Positions 15,001 through 29,800 of a stretch of DNA of 64,000 nucleotides are shown in pieces; within the stretch, counting starts at the first letter, position 1, and each line of letters opens with the position of its first letter. Source of the DNA: Serinus canaria (Eukaryota > Chordata > Aves > Passeriformes > Fringillidae). The position numbers and the translations under genes were made by a program. Below the pieces are notes generated by a model, which saw only the letters and a list, made by a program, of their open reading frames with translations, had not been told where the DNA came from and made no database searches. The stretch lies in contig NC_066329.1 in assembly GCF_022539315.1 (NCBI RefSeq), forward strand, positions 5,431,072 through 5,495,071, in the 5' to 3' direction.

Positions 15001-18000
15001 TGTTTAGCACACCTCTAACTTCCATTAAACAGGTGAGATTTGCATGCGCTGAAACCTGCCAATGTAAGGACTTGGCTCATGGAGAAACCCATTTTCATAC
15101 TCCTCATGAACCCTGTGACCAGAGCCTCCACCTGAGCCAGGAAAAGCAGCAGCAATTAGGACAAGGCTCTCCTCATCCTGCAGCACAGAACACAAATGAC
15201 ATTGATATATTGTGGAAAGCGAGTAGGAAGCATTACCCAGAGACTTTCTGCAGCATACTGATGTCTGTGAGGATGCTGTCATTTCCCAGCAGCTAGGCAG
15301 GCATACCTGCTAGATAGGCAGGTATCCTTCAGCAGACTTCCCTAAGAATACTCAGGCACTCCAAAACTGAGCTGTGGCTGTCAATACAAACTATAGTAAA
15401 TACTGATTTCTTCTAATTGTTAAGGCTCACAGGACGCTTGCCATACTGGAAGTGTGGGAAACCAGGCCAAATTAGAGACAGCCATACCTATCTTCATTCA
15501 CAGCTGAATATTTTCTTTGTAAGAGGTTTTAGAATGGCTTAGAAGAGCCAGAGCCAAAGGGGATGAAGCATGCCCTTGTCTGACTGGCCTGGCTCCATGG
15601 CAATTACTGGATTCCACAAGAGGTCAGTGACAATCTGTGCCCTGTGCCAGGACACAGCCACGCAGCTGCTGCCTCTGCTTTGGCACCAGAAGAAGGATGG
15701 TTGTGCCAGGCACAGAGCAGAAGATTACTTCCTGAAAGGCAAGCTACAGCCAAGTGTCCAGCTGAACTGCCTTCAAAATGCATGGAAAACCTGGAGCAAT
15801 GCAAAAGCACTGTGGAGGATGGCAATTAAAGCTCATCTACACTCTAACTAGGACTAAGTCTATTTTAAGATGCTATGGTCAAAGAAGATATGTATGTGCA
15901 GGCTTGCATTGAAATAATTGCCAGAAGAAATCAAAATAGATTTTTGTTAATTTAGTTCAAAGTGCATCTAGAAAAGTCCTTGCTTTTGGAAACACAGCAG
16001 AAGAAACATATTAAACTTGCCTCCAGTGAAGACAAGAGATGTACTCAGGATCCCACTAAACTAGAAGGATCTGATGGATCTGAAATCCATCAAACAGAAT
16101 CTCTTACATCATACAAATAAAGACAAAAATCTTGATGACATCCATCATTTGCTTTTGAAATGTCAAACACGAGCACAAGACTGATAGCCCAGCAACACTG
16201 CTGCTGCTGTCAGCAGCTCATTTAATCAATGGAGATGTTAATCCTAATAATGTCTTGGACTCTATTTAATTTTGATTACATCATTGTTTTTCCTCAGTCA
16301 AACTGTGCACTGCTTAGGTTTACAAATATGTGCTTTCTGTTTGATATTGTTTCTCTCCATCCTGAATCTTCTTCTGCCACTTACACTTTTGCTTAGCTTG
16401 TAAATTATCTGGCTGAGATTTGAGACGCTGAAGCCCCATCTGCTCTGACACTGAAGATCCACTGGTATATTTAATTTTCAGTAGCTGCTTGCCCCAGATG
16501 CCTGGTTAAGATTCTGCCCATGGATAACGTTCACAGCATGGCTGTCCCATCATCACCTTCTTTCCCCTAGACATTGATGCATTTCAGTGACACTATCAAA
16601 CATGAAATACTTCTATTCTTGACACATCTTCTATTACTGTTCTTTTAGGTCAAAAATTTACATGGCTTCTTTACTTAAAAACTAATGACCAAGCTGAACT
16701 GAAGTGCAAGCCAACAGGGAAAATAGCTCTAGTGCTAGTATAGAATGAAAAAAATAAATTATTTGGTATCTTAGCTGTTCAGCAGCCTGTATGAAAGCAA
16801 ATACAACAATGTCCCTCATTATTTGAAGCACAGTAGGCAATTCCTTTCAGAAGACAAGGAGCGAGTTATTGCTAGTGAAATGATAACTATTCTTTAAGGG
16901 TCAGCAGCTCTTCTAGGACCCTAACCAGCCCTCTCCACCTGCCATGAATTGGATTTTAAAACAGAAGATATAAAAATCCAGTACTTTGTCTGGCTTGTAT
17001 GAGTAAATTTATCCTCCAACATAAACAAATGGGTATGCTAAATACAAACTGAATGTGGCCAGAAGGGATGAAAAACACAGAAAAAATTAAATAGGAGCAA
17101 ATGGCAAAATGGAAAAACTAGCTAATACAGCATTTAAAATAGCTCCTGTGGTGATTGCAAGTCTTGAAAACCACTTGAATACAGCCAGCATGTTTATCAC
17201 CTCTGAAGAAGCAATCTGTGAAACCCAGGTCTGGTAGGTTTTTAATAGCAGATTGATGAGTGTTTTAAATATCAGTTCAGTAATTAAAAGTCCAGTTGTT
17301 CTATATAAGAGCAGATTAGGAGCATTTCCATACTTGCTGCTTTGCTTCTAAAGCCAGAAGGATGACAGCACCATCAAAACCAGGTGCTATTGCAACAACC
17401 TTCCCAGATTTCACTTGGACTTAAAAATTTATATCTGTTTATGTTAATATTATGTTAATAATTTCTCAGTTTTGCTAAAGACGCATGAAATTTATATGTA
17501 ATTTCCCAACACACAAAAACATGTGGAAGTGGTCCCATGGCTGAAATTCTGTCTAATTGCCTTTGCGGCAGAGTTCATCCTTCTTACTCAGGTCCTATAA
17601 CTAATTTATTATGTGTCTTACGTCTGAGCTTGTCAGCACTTTAATTATATCCTAGAGAACCAGCTCATTTGTCCTGGCAAACCACTGCTGTCTCTGCTGC
17701 TGGTATCAGGACACAGAACAATTGTAGATTAACAGTAAAAAAACAGCAAGACCAGGGCAAATGAACCTGGGATGGGCTGCAGGTTTCTGTAAGCCAGGGC
17801 TATGCCATCCAAACGGAGCAGGGACTCTGGTCTCTGCAACCTCTTCCAGCATTCTAAAATAACTTGGGACCTGAGCCTTCAGCTTAGGCAATGGCTCAGC
17901 CAGCCAGGAAAACTCATCCCTGGCCATCACCCTGAGCACTGAACTGAACATGTTTAAAACGTTCAGGCTCGCCAGAATTCATGTAGTGCGGGCAGAGAGA

Positions 18001-18044
18001 AAGGCTCGAGTGGGACTGTGCAAGGGCAAGCAGTGCCATGACAA
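1..18044. other. Gene-poor AT-rich non-coding DNA
   Basis: No coding gene can be supported here. Open frames on both strands are short (at most about 165 codons), overlap one another in different frames, and show no recognisable domain or exon series with splice sites. I saw no long repeat, only local features such as a G run near 8927 and A or T runs. The region could be intergenic or a long intron of a gene whose exons lie outside the window. Confidence 0.6.
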
Positions 18045-18290
18045 TGTCTTTAAGCTGTCAGAGGGTAGTTTAGATGGGATATTGGGAAGAAATTGTTCTC
18101 TGTGAGGGTGGGGAGGCCCTGGCATAGGTTGCCCAGAGAAGCTGTGGCTGCCCTGTCCCTGGAAGTGTCCAAGGTGAGGCTGGATGGGACTTGGAGCAAC
18201 CTGGGATAGTGGATGGTGTCCCTGTCCATGGCAGAGGGTGGAATGAGATGAACTTTAAGCTCCCTTCCATCTCAAACCATTCCATGACAG
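18045..18290 (+). mobile_element. CR1 LINE 3'-end fragment
   Basis: The stretch reads like the 3' part of a bird CR1 retroposon in sense orientation: a gggaagaaattgttctctg block, then ggttgcccagagaagctgtgg, then ccctggaagtgtccaaggt, then ttggagcaacctggg, ending in a cttccatctcaaaccattcc tail. It is 5' truncated, as most CR1 copies are. I see no open reading frame for the reverse transcriptase. Confidence 0.88.
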
Positions 18291-21200
18291 TTTGAGTCTG
18301 GCATATTCCTTTAAGAATCTTTATATGATCTTTTAGTATCAGGCAGTCATAATTCAGACACTCAGTTTAGATTTGATCGCAGTAACTTGTATTTGCTTAA
18401 AGCTTGTAATTTAGGTTCATAACAAAGGGCAGCTTTGGGATCTGGAGAACCTGTACAAGGCAACTTCATTTGAATTAAGTTAAATTTTCAGTGGCTTCAA
18501 CAGCACAGTTTAAATCATAAATGTAACTTTGAAGAATTATTCTTGTTTAGGTTTTTTAACTTTTCAGTAATATTTTACTTCACTTTTGACAGTTTCATAC
18601 TGTATGCAGAGATAGGGTCAATTTGTTCATTACAGTTCAGTTTATATTAGAGCAGGGCACTCAGTTCAGAGCAGTTAAATTATTGCTAAATACATTATTT
18701 TGCACTCACCCTGTTTTTTAAGCTTTTAGTAATTTAGTTTCTAACAGTGTCATGTCACTGCTGCTACAGACTTGTCCATTTTCAGAATAAACAGACCCAC
18801 AGTTTGCTCAAAGAGTTGCACCCACATATTTTCTTGCCCCTCTCTTCCATGGAAGCATTGAGAGTGTAGAGAGGATCTGTATATTTGGGTTTGAATTATG
18901 TGATCTACTGGAGGAAAAGGAAGTGGGCATTCCTCTTTTGTGTGGAATTCTCTAGGCAGGCACATGCATGCAGGAACAGACTCAAGGATGTGCTCTGTCA
19001 CAGAAACTTCCATAGACACAGCAGCATGGGAGCTTTGAACAGCTCTCACAGCCTGAGAGTGGCTTAGAGAAAGCAGTTCTGGAGAGCTCAATGTCTATGC
19101 CAATAAAGCCACCGGTTGAGCTGGTCTTTGTAATGCTTTGTGTGCCTTGGAACACACTTTTACTGCATTCAGGAGTATATCTTTGAAGGCAGCAAAGCTT
19201 TTGGATTGGCACAGTTACAGTGCTGGGTGAATTGTAACATCCTGGAAAATCCCTTTTAAATGCCAGACTAGGACTTGGATCATATCCAAGCATTTGCAGC
19301 AGGCACAGCACAACAGCTTTTGGAATTTAGCAGACACTTAAAACAGTACAGACACGTTCAGTAAAGCTAAGAGCGCTTGAAGTTGAGCAGCACAAAATAA
19401 ACCAGGACACTGGATTAAGTGTAGCAAGATTCCTATGGGGAAATTATGTGCTTGCTGCTGGGTGAACAGGGGAGGGGGAGATTGCTGAGGAAGCTGAGCC
19501 TCAGGTTCGTGATAAACACACTTACAGCAATATCAGTTCATCCACAGTGGCTGAATAGGGATTTCTAGGAAGACTCCTTAACTAGGAGACATTCCAGCTG
19601 TTTGCAGGGAATAATGCCCCAAGTATCCCAAGTGCTAATTGATAATGAGAGCAGATCTCATGCCTTTCTTTCTGGCTGCTGTCAGATGGCTGCTCACAAA
19701 GGAGCTGCTTCAGCTTCAAGCTGCCAGCTGGTGGGAAATTTTGGGATGATCCTCTGCCATCAGGCATGGCCTGAGCAGGAACTCCTACAGCTATGAACTC
19801 ACTTGGGATCTTTCCCAAAATCAATAAGCATGTAGCTAAACCTGTAGCTGCAGATCTGCAGATTCCTAAACCACATCTGGCTGACTGTAAGCAGCTATAA
19901 AACTTCAAGCCAAGTCCCTCAATTACTTTCCTAAATTTAGCCTATTTACAGAAATTGAAATTAAAATTAATCTTATTTTATATTGTATTTCTGGGTTCTG
20001 CAAATCAATGGTCAAATTGTGAGCAATGCAAAGCAAGCTCAGTTTTTAGTTACATACTTTAAAGCAGTCTTTGCCTTAGGAATGCCTCACCCTTGCTTTT
20101 ACAGGCGGTGTTAAGCCATCGTTAGCTGCCTCAGTGCTTTAAAGGGATCTGGTGCACTTGGGCAACATTGGCAGGTTTTACTGGTGTCTTGCATGCAGTT
20201 TTATAAGTATTTCTGAAACTGAGTGATTGAAGATGTCTTTCTAAGTGCTAAGGTATGGGTTTGTAACAAATAGTGAGTCTGAAGTTATAGGACTGTACAG
20301 CCATGCTTATTGCAAGGCCAGTTTAGCAATAAGGATGGTTGCTCTAGTTTCAGACTCCTTCCTGACACTCTGATGTCCCCTCTATTTAATATTGTTGCAA
20401 CTTGCAAAGATAACATCCAGCAGTATCCATGTCCGTTCCTTTTCTTGCCACCATTTACTCCCCAATGGATACAATAATGTCTTTAGGCACATGCCAAACA
20501 CTTCTCTCATGATCCTTTTGTGACCTCTTGGATATTATAGACAATTTTCAAAGTGACTATAGGAAAATTTGCATTTCTTCTGTTCTTTGATTAGACTGAA
20601 AAATGCTAGCAAGGCCTAGAAATATTTCAGAGGCTTTGATTCTCTAGACATCACAGATCATGGATTTTTGGTGCTCTGAGCCCTTCTCATGCTTACAACT
20701 TTAGTACAGCTACAGGGGCACTCCTGCTTACCTGAGATACTGCCAAAAAGCCAGACTGCTTTAAGCCAGGGTGCACAAACTAAAGGAAATGAGGAAGCCA
20801 CAAACTCTTTTTTGTTTTAAATTTTGAGAGTTTTTCTTAATACTTTTTCACAAGTAGTAGATCACTAGTTATGAAGCCTCAGTTATTTGTGATATTGGTA
20901 CACAAACATATTTTCAAAACACCTATTTAATAATCTGTTATAAGGTAATCAAAGAATAACACCACAGAAAAAATGAAAGGACACTTTTGTGTTCCCAGAA
21001 GATTTACACAAACTTTCTATGGAAACTCTAGTATGATGCTGGAGTGTATTTAATGAAGTGTTAACTGATTTTGGGTTGTCTCTTATGCAACTCACATCCC
21101 TAAAAGGCTAAAATCCCAGTGTTTCTGCAGCATGTAAGGCAAAGAGAAAAGCAAGTGTAGATGAGCAACTGATGACAAATTGAGCAATGTAAACCAATTT

Positions 21201-24200
21201 TTTACTGTGTTATAAAAAACTGAAAGATCAGAATCATCATCTCAGCAGGAACAAATTTGGTTTTCCCTGACTTCTGGGAAAGGTTGGTTTCCCATATAAT
21301 TCCAGAGTGGCCCCATGGCACTGGGACAGTGAGATGTTGTGGTACTATAAAGGTGATGACCAGTAGCCAAGGCATAATATAAAATGTACTGAATATGAGT
21401 AAAAGACCTTGAGCTGGGAAATCAACCTAACGAGGCAGAGCCTTGATGTGCTGGTAGGAAAACAGTTGTTTTTTATGCACAAGTCAGGAACAGAAGACCA
21501 CAAATGCAAGTGTCAGACCTCTGTTTACTGTGGTACATCCCTTTGCCCATTTACAACTTTAATTTCTGTGGCATTTACTGCTACACAGGTGCCAAAAGCT
21601 CTGGCAGTGTAAAAGAGAGAGTAGGTTGAGCAACAGTACTGTAATATATGGGTTGAATAAGAAATAAATGCTAGGCTTATGGGAAATCTTAGGTCACAGA
21701 ATATTAAAATAAACATTCAATGTGGCAGCACACCTGTTCTCTCTCCCCCCTGGCGCAGGTACAATGTTACAAGATGTCCCAGCTGCTCTGGAATAGCTTC
21801 TGCTCATTGGGAGGACATTTTTTGAATTAAATATTTACACACACTGCTCAATATTTCCTTAGAGGAGATGGGAAGCTTGATGTCCACCAGCATGTTACCA
21901 AGAAAATGCCTTATTTTGGCCTGCACATAGCAACTGACACGAAGCCAACTGAAAATTCATCTAATAATGATTGTCCCAGTGATTTACTTATCTTTGAACA
22001 GACATTACAAGCTCCATAGCTTTTAACCACAAATTTTGAAAGCTTATGGTCTATTTTTTCCAGGTCATTAATAAATTTAGGATGTCAGCCTCAACAGCAA
22101 ACCTTGGAATACTCAATTACTGGTTTTGTTTCACTGTGAGGTGGAGTCATTCTTAACAACGCTTTTCCTTAATACTGCAATTTGAGATGAAACCACACAA
22201 TTAACCTCCTGTTCTAAATGCTATCATATAGGTGTTATTTTTGTGTCAAAACAGTGGATATTCCAGACAATGTGTAAATTCATATTATAGAGGCCTCCTC
22301 GGTATTTGTTGAGTTCCTGGTTCCTAGAGGTCATCTGAAGATGTGCTCACAGAAAAATACTTTTGGTTAAACTTGGCAATCATTTAAGAAAAAGAAAACC
22401 CCTGATACACTGGAAGTTTTATCTAGCAAGGGAGGATTAGCAGGAAATTTTCTGTGGAAAATAATATCTTGAGGGGTCTGCTGCAGCATTCTTTCCTCAG
22501 AGAGTATTCAGGGCTGTGGTTATAAATAGGATGTTTGCAATTGCTAATGTGACATGAAAACTCTAAACAGCCCTCAGGTCTGCCGAACATTCCCTCCAAA
22601 ACATGTGAGGGAGCCCCAAGCTGAGTGCTCCAGGGGTCAGTCCATGCTGCCAAGTCAGAACTGGGTCCGTGGAAGGGACAACCTCCCTGACTGGCTGTCT
22701 CTCTTGGGCTTCTGACATTATGCAGCCAGCAGACAAAATAACTTTATGGGGCTTGGAGCTTAAATTGTAAGCCTTTACTTTTGAACTAAGATTAACAAAA
22801 ACTTCCAGAGTTTTTCCCTTTTCCCTCGTAAAGAGGATTTTTTAGGCCTTGACTAGCATATACCAACAAAAGATGATTGATGAGAATATTCATCCTCTGC
22901 TGCTTGTTTCATTTAGTAAGCACTTGGGAATCAGAGAAAAAATGTAAACCAAAACCAATTCCTAATATTTCATGTGTGAGAGGAAAATCTTTCTGTAAGA
23001 TACTCTGATAGTCCTATAAAAATGTTGTATCTGGAAAATAACAGCAGCTCTTTGGGAAGGGGATTTGTTGTTGAGCTGACTGACTTCCTCAGAAAATTCA
23101 TGATTCTTATCTGTAAGCTCTCAGTCAGAACCTGGAGGTACTCTGACAACTCATTCTGTTTCTAGCACAGCACTAGCAGGGCATCACCAAGGTGTGTCAC
23201 CGAGCGCCCTGAGGCAGCTGATGGCAGAGGTTGGCACAAGGTGACACACAGCACTTCTCTTTAATCACATCACTAAGGAAAGTATTCCCCCTGGGAAACT
23301 CTTGATACCATGAATACACTAATAAAAGGTTAATTTTTATAACCAAAAAATCAATTTCTTTCTCTTAAGCTCCATCATCCTAAGCAACCAATACTTCTCC
23401 ATGTGCAGGTGCTTTATAACCACCCACTTCTCACAGAGGAGCAGCACCTAAGGTAGCTTTTGTGATGGACAGTGTTAACTGCCTCAGCAATGGGATGAAA
23501 TTAAAACTTATTTATGCCAAGTACTGTGTCATTCTCAAAAATGCAATCCTGTTTACTTACTGCACTGGCAGCCAAGCTCTGACTGCCCCAGATGAAGCAG
23601 ATTAATTCTGATGCATTCCCTCTCTCTGAATGTCATCCACTGATTGTGGCTCTGTAGCCCAAAAGCTTCACTTGTAACTCCATGAAGTGTCAGAAATCAT
23701 GGTATTTATTAAATCTTATTCTACATTTGAGATTGGTGGTAGCTTAAAGAGTAGGGTTGTAAATATCACAAGGTCAGAGTGAATAATAAAACAACACATT
23801 CAGGCTGGCTGTGGTCATCTTCAATCACACGTCACAGCGGGAAAGTGTCTCCCAGAAGGGAAGAGCAAACCAAGTGCAGGGAAGGCAGAGCTGGAAAGAC
23901 CACAGCAAAACAAGCATATTCCATTTTCCCTTCAGAGGCCTCCCATCTGGAACAGCATGGGAAGAGGAGCAGTTCCTATTGTCTGTGGCCCATGGCTGGC
24001 AGCACTGCCATCTGCTGATCCACACAGCTGTGTTGGAGCCTTGACGGTAAGGCAGCCATCCATCTCTGCCCACAGCCTGCTCTGATTTCAGCAGTGCTGC
24101 AGGAGAGTCTGAAATGCAGGGTCTGCTCAGCTCTGCTACACTCCAGCTGGAGCCAAAGCCAAAACCACAGGATATCAAAGCACAGCTGACCATTACATTA

Positions 24201-26799
24201 GTTTCTTGGATCTCTGTCAAAAAGCTGTTCCCTAGAATTACAGCTTGAACCGTGACAAAGAAAAAAAAAAAAAAAGACTGTCTGCCCTAAAGTAGCTTCC
24301 TGCAACCAACAGCAAGTGACTCTTGATACAGGCCAGCAAATTTCTACCTGAGGGCTGTCCAAGGAGCTCCCAGTCCAGCCCAGTTAAACCCTTCCTTCTG
24401 AACAGGCAGCCCCTACATTTGTGCTGGGCAATTGCTCACCTCCCTCTGACAGAGCCAGCATTCTTCCAGGAATTCTGCCTGTGCCTGGGTACTGAGAGAC
24501 CATGTGGCAGCTCCACTCGCTGCGTGTGGCCAGCTGTACAATTCCATTATGCAAATGACAATATTGATAATTAAAAGTGTTTATCAAGTAACCACAGAGG
24601 AATGGGGCTCTCCTCCATAACCAAGCGGCACTCCTCATTGTGGTGGGACTATTTAATGTGCCTATCTGTTATCTTTGCTACAACTGCCTCAGGAGTTATC
24701 CAAGACACCAGCATATAGTCACTATTTGTCTAGGATATGACTGACCTTCATAGGATATTGACAAAATAAAGTGTCTGGCATTTGCAATTTGGCATTTAAG
24801 ACTTGGAAATTAGCTCTGCAAATTTAACCTGTTTCCCCCTCCTTTACTAAAAAAAAAAAAAAAATAAAAAATTTTGAAATATGAGAGTTTCAGCTAGAAA
24901 AACAGAAGAGAAGCTTCCATAGGGCCTGCTGTAATGTTGGTGTTTACTCAGATCTGTTTCAAGAGAAAACAAAACCCAAAATCTCACAAAAATCAGAAAG
25001 TATGCACCAGTAATGAAAAGTTTAAAAAGGTGGAAGAATTGCATGAAATATTAAGACAACTATGAAATGGGTTGATTTTCACGCAGGAATATATCACACC
25101 ACAGATTTTTCATTCACAACCACTGCCATAAATCGACTTCAAGAGCAAAATTATGTGGAATTCATTTGAAAGTAACAATTGGAGGAAAAAAAAGTGGAAG
25201 TAAGTTCAGAAATTTTAGAGCAAATAAACCAAAGCTGTTCACCAAGCAGAGAAAGCCTGAGAGAGAGGGACCAGCTGGGGTCACCCTGGACAACTTGCAT
25301 CCTAATGAGTGTCACCATTCATTCCACCAACAGAGTGACTTAATCTTACACTGGAGTAACCCAGACACCTTTGGAAGGAGGTGATGTTTTACTTTTCATA
25401 ACTCTGAGGAACTAATTTGTTTCTCTGATTAGCCTTGAGGTTCCAGCTGGGATTCAAACAGCTGTTTCCTGAGGAATAAGACTGTAACCTTTGAAGTGAC
25501 TGTCAAGCACACCAAAAGGCTTTAAGACTGTACAACTTATTATCTGTAACTTGGACTGCCAAAATTATTTCTGCAAACATGTCAAAACCAATTAACAATT
25601 TGACAAAACCAAAATAAATGTAATCTTTTGATGAACTTGATAAAACTTTTCAAGACAATTTTCCAGATATCCTGAATCCCAGTTGCTAGCTCTGAAAAAT
25701 AACAGTGTTCTATAAATTATTTTTATTGTAATTAAATCATTTTACTCCTTTCTTGCTACAAATATGATCCACTATTTCCTACATTAATTCTGAATTTTTA
25801 GGGGGTAAGAACAATGACATCATCATAACAACAAAGTTCTGCAGTTCTGAAGGGAAGAGAAAATGGCACAACTATTTGTTAAAAGTAAGTAAATTTACTG
25901 AAGACACTGTATGACCTTGGTACCTGATGTCTAAATCTGACAACATGGATTCATTTGGTTACATAAAAACACCTGATGATTATTCTTAACAGACACACCA
26001 TGATTCTGAAATTTGATCCCAGGCAACTCTGATCTTTTGTATGGTGCCATGGGGATCTTGGAGAGCTTCATTGGATAATACTACAAGGGCTGGGATTCCT
26101 CAAGTACAAGCAGCATGGGAGGAAATCCAATTTTCATACCCATATAGCCTTCACTAGGGCTGACAGTTGTTAATTGCCACCCCTGTTATTTTTTCTTTCC
26201 CATTGAAAAACATGGTCATCAACAGAATTAAGTCAGAATTTATTGTATAAAATTTTGAGGAGAGAAAGAGAAAAGGTGACAGAAAATATTGCAGTCACTT
26301 GCAACTGTTAAAATGTGTCTTGCTGGCAGCTTCATTTGAAGAAAAGATATAATCCCCAGTAAAAGATGATTTATCACAATGACATCTCAACACCAATCTC
26401 AGCAAGAACCACTTAATACACACACAAAAATGAGAATGAGAGGCAGAACACAGAAGAGAATAAAAGCCTTGCATTTCTGATACCTTCAGAAATGACAGTC
26501 CTCTTCTTCTTCATTCCCCCGGTAGCTTTCTCACCAAGCTCCCAGTCCAACACTCTGGCACATTATCCACGAATCTGAGTTGCTTTTATTGAAACGGACT
26601 TGGTTTTATGCTTGTTTTTTATTATGCTAAAAATATTTGTATCACACAAGAATTTTAAGGAAAGAATACCAAATATTTTCAAGGTTTAGGTTTTTAATTG
26701 AAATCAATTGAATTGGTGACTCTGAGATTAGCTCTGTTGGTTATAGAAAGGTTCTAATGACTCCAGGTACAGTGGTTTGGTGCCTGTATGGGCCATTCA
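18291..26799. other. Gene-poor non-coding DNA
   Basis: Nothing gene-like can be supported. Open frames are short and mutually overlapping. Low-complexity A runs lie at about 24261-24275 and 24849-24864. No tRNA, rRNA or large repeat was recognised by eye. Confidence 0.6.
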
Positions 26800-26857
26800 G
26801 AGTTGGGCTTGATGATCCTTGTGCATCCCTTCCAACTCAGAATATTCTATGATTCTA
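26800..26857 (+). mobile_element. CR1 LINE extreme 3' end
   Basis: A short relic of the CR1 3' terminus in sense orientation: gttgggcttgatgatcctt, then cccttccaactcagaa, then the characteristic attctatgattcta tail. Only the last 50-60 bases are recognisable. Confidence 0.85.
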
Positions 26858-29800
26858 ACACCTGGCTAGCATTTCCCCCCCCCTAAGAAATTAATACTCT
26901 TACATCAAAAGTTACTTTTTCATTTCATCAAAAAGCAATTTTTCTGGGGGAAAAGGAGAGAAGGCCTTTGGCAAGATATTTTTACATAAACCAAATGAAT
27001 TAGTAAGTCCTTACAAACTTAAGGGCTGGTTAATACTGCATTTGTCATGAGAGCTGTAATAGAATTTTGGCCTGTTTTGAGAACACAAGCTTTGCTCTCC
27101 TGCACAATAGCCAATTTTCCTGAGCTATGAGCAGAGAAGGAGCAGACACAGCTGAAGAGGTCTGACAGGGCACAGGGCTCTGCTTTCCCTGGCCACTGTC
27201 TGCAGGTCACACTGTCCCAGTCCAAAGGCAGTGAGGTAAAGATGGACAGGAATTGCTGACTTTGTCCCTCCTCAGCACCTCACACACAGAGAGTACAGCC
27301 CTTCCTTATGACACTGCCTGAGCTCACAATGCTCACAAAAGATGACATTCCTGGTTTAGAGGGCAGCACAGTGATTCCATGACCTGCTCAGTCACAGACA
27401 GCACTCATTAGAGTGCTAAAATGAACTACCAGTGTGAAATGAAAACACAGTCACAGCTCCTTTCCCCTCTCTGAAAGAATTCATGGCAATATTTTTCAAT
27501 GCAAGATGAAAACTGACCAGATGACAACTCTGATTTAAGTCATCAGGTAGTGTTGAGGCTTCTTAAGAAGGAAAAAAAGAGAAGAAAAACCACAGGTATA
27601 ACACTTGCAAGCTCAGCTTCTTGCCAGCTACAGGATTCCCTAGCATCCAAATATCTGCTAAAGAACGGCTCCATTCACTCACCTGAGCTCAGTCCTTACA
27701 ACAAGGCCACTTATTCAATCTTGTGCCCTCAGCAAAATCCTACAAAGGAAGGCAGTTTTATTTGGCATGGGTTGCTGTGGATATCAGTGTATCTTGCTTT
27801 TAAATTAGCTCAGGTGTGGTTTAAACAGTAGAAAAAATGGATGTTGAGGAATTTCAGAAAGCCTGAGGATGCAGTTCCCTTCAGTGATCATATTTAAAGA
27901 TGTTATATTCAAAAGCATTTCCTAAAAATTAATTCCTCAATAGGCACAAACTCTATTACAAGTTGCATTGGGGTAAAATTACAGTAATATCACTACTTTA
28001 GGAGTTCTTCTCAATTTAAATCACCAAAAAGATAGATACTTAAGCAGTTTGGTTCCAGATTTTCACTTCTGTCAAAAAAAAAGCTGGGGAAAGAACAAAA
28101 ATAGCAGCAAAGTTATGCAGTGAACACTGTCTTTGTCTACTACTGTCATATAAAACAACAGAACCAGCAATAAGCAATCAGAGCAGTGGAGTGGGAATAA
28201 GTAAAACAATGCACCTATGAAATGAGGGAATCAGCATTGAATCTGGAAATTATGTTATTTCTTTTAATACAGTAATACAAATTTGTTTCCTCAATTGAAT
28301 CATAAATGACCAATAGAAGAATAAAGATCAATAGAGACCCTAATGGTAAGCAATTGAAAATGATTGCAGCTGTATCTTTTGCAGCCTTGCGTACAAAATA
28401 CCCAAGAAATGCCCAACAGATGCAAAAACAAACAAACAAATGATGAAACAGCTCCCTGGCTGGGCTTTGTATGCCAAATCTCTGCCTGGAGAGGACTTTT
28501 TATGTCCATGTAATGAACCCTCAAAATTATGGACTTACAAAGGAAACAGCTGCTTAGACATAATGGTAATTACCCTGGTCAGACTGAGAGCACCCAGCCT
28601 TGAGGCTGTGACTCAGGGCACCCGACTGGTGCAACACAGGACACAGAGCTGGGTCTGAACTGGTGCCACTGCCCAGAGCTCAGCACTGACTCATGTGTGC
28701 CATTTGTCACAGGCCAGGCTGAGGACCAGGACCAGGCCAGTGCATCTGGCTGGCTGTGACAATCCTTGCAGGGAGAACTAAAGGCTGAGTGTGCTTTATA
28801 CAGGCCATGGGGCACCATCAGGACATGGTGGGATACCAGAAGTTACCCATTGCAGCCCAACTCACACATCCTGTACGGCCTGTGGGAGCTTTTTGAGCCC
28901 ACTGAGAGGTACTATGGGCCAAGTCCTTCTCGCACTGGTGTCTGAATGTGACCCCAAACTCCACACTGAGACAACATCTCAGGGTCCACAAGCAGAGAGT
29001 TACTCCCCAGTGCCTGCAGTATTACAGCTTAAAGTATCATTATTGCAATTCTGCCATCCAAATGGCCTATGGACCTTAAAGCACCTCTGGATGCACAGCT
29101 GTTTATCTCACTGATGAGCCTTCTTGCTCTCCACAGAAGGTGGCCCTGGCCCATCTGCTTCCATAGGGCCAGCTGTTTGAAGGGAGAAGAGAGTGTGTCC
29201 TGTCCTAAGTACAGTATGTCCTTCTCCAACAAACATTATATTTGGGGCAAACCCAGATAAAAATTGGTCGAGTGTCTTTCTCATGGTCATTTGGCAACCT
29301 GGGTGTGGTCAAGCCTAGAAAGCAGGAATCTTAACTCTCACTTTCCTATTCCAGCTGCCAGAAAAAACCCCACTGCTTCCCACAAGTGTTATTTCCCATA
29401 TTTATCTTGATTGCCTATATAACTATGAATAGTCACAAATAAGACACTCCCTAAATTCTTCTGCCCATATTATCCAGCAGATGGAATCTGAGATTCCCGT
29501 TACCACAGATGCTGCCCTGAATGGTGGAGGCACCAAACTGAAATGGACAAGTGCTCTGGCTTGTACAGAGCTTATCATTTTGGTACATATTTACCTGAGA
29601 TAAAATCATCTAGTATTTATTCAGCAGCTGACAAAGGGGACTGCTTGCTAACAACATCTGCCCTGTAATTCCATACTGGCACAACAATATTTTGGCTCAG
29701 AATCCACAGTGCTAACTGCACAGCATCACCTTGGAAGTGCAGAAATGTTCACACATAAACTGCTCATTCCAGCTAAAAGAGCACTCAGGCTGTAAATGTT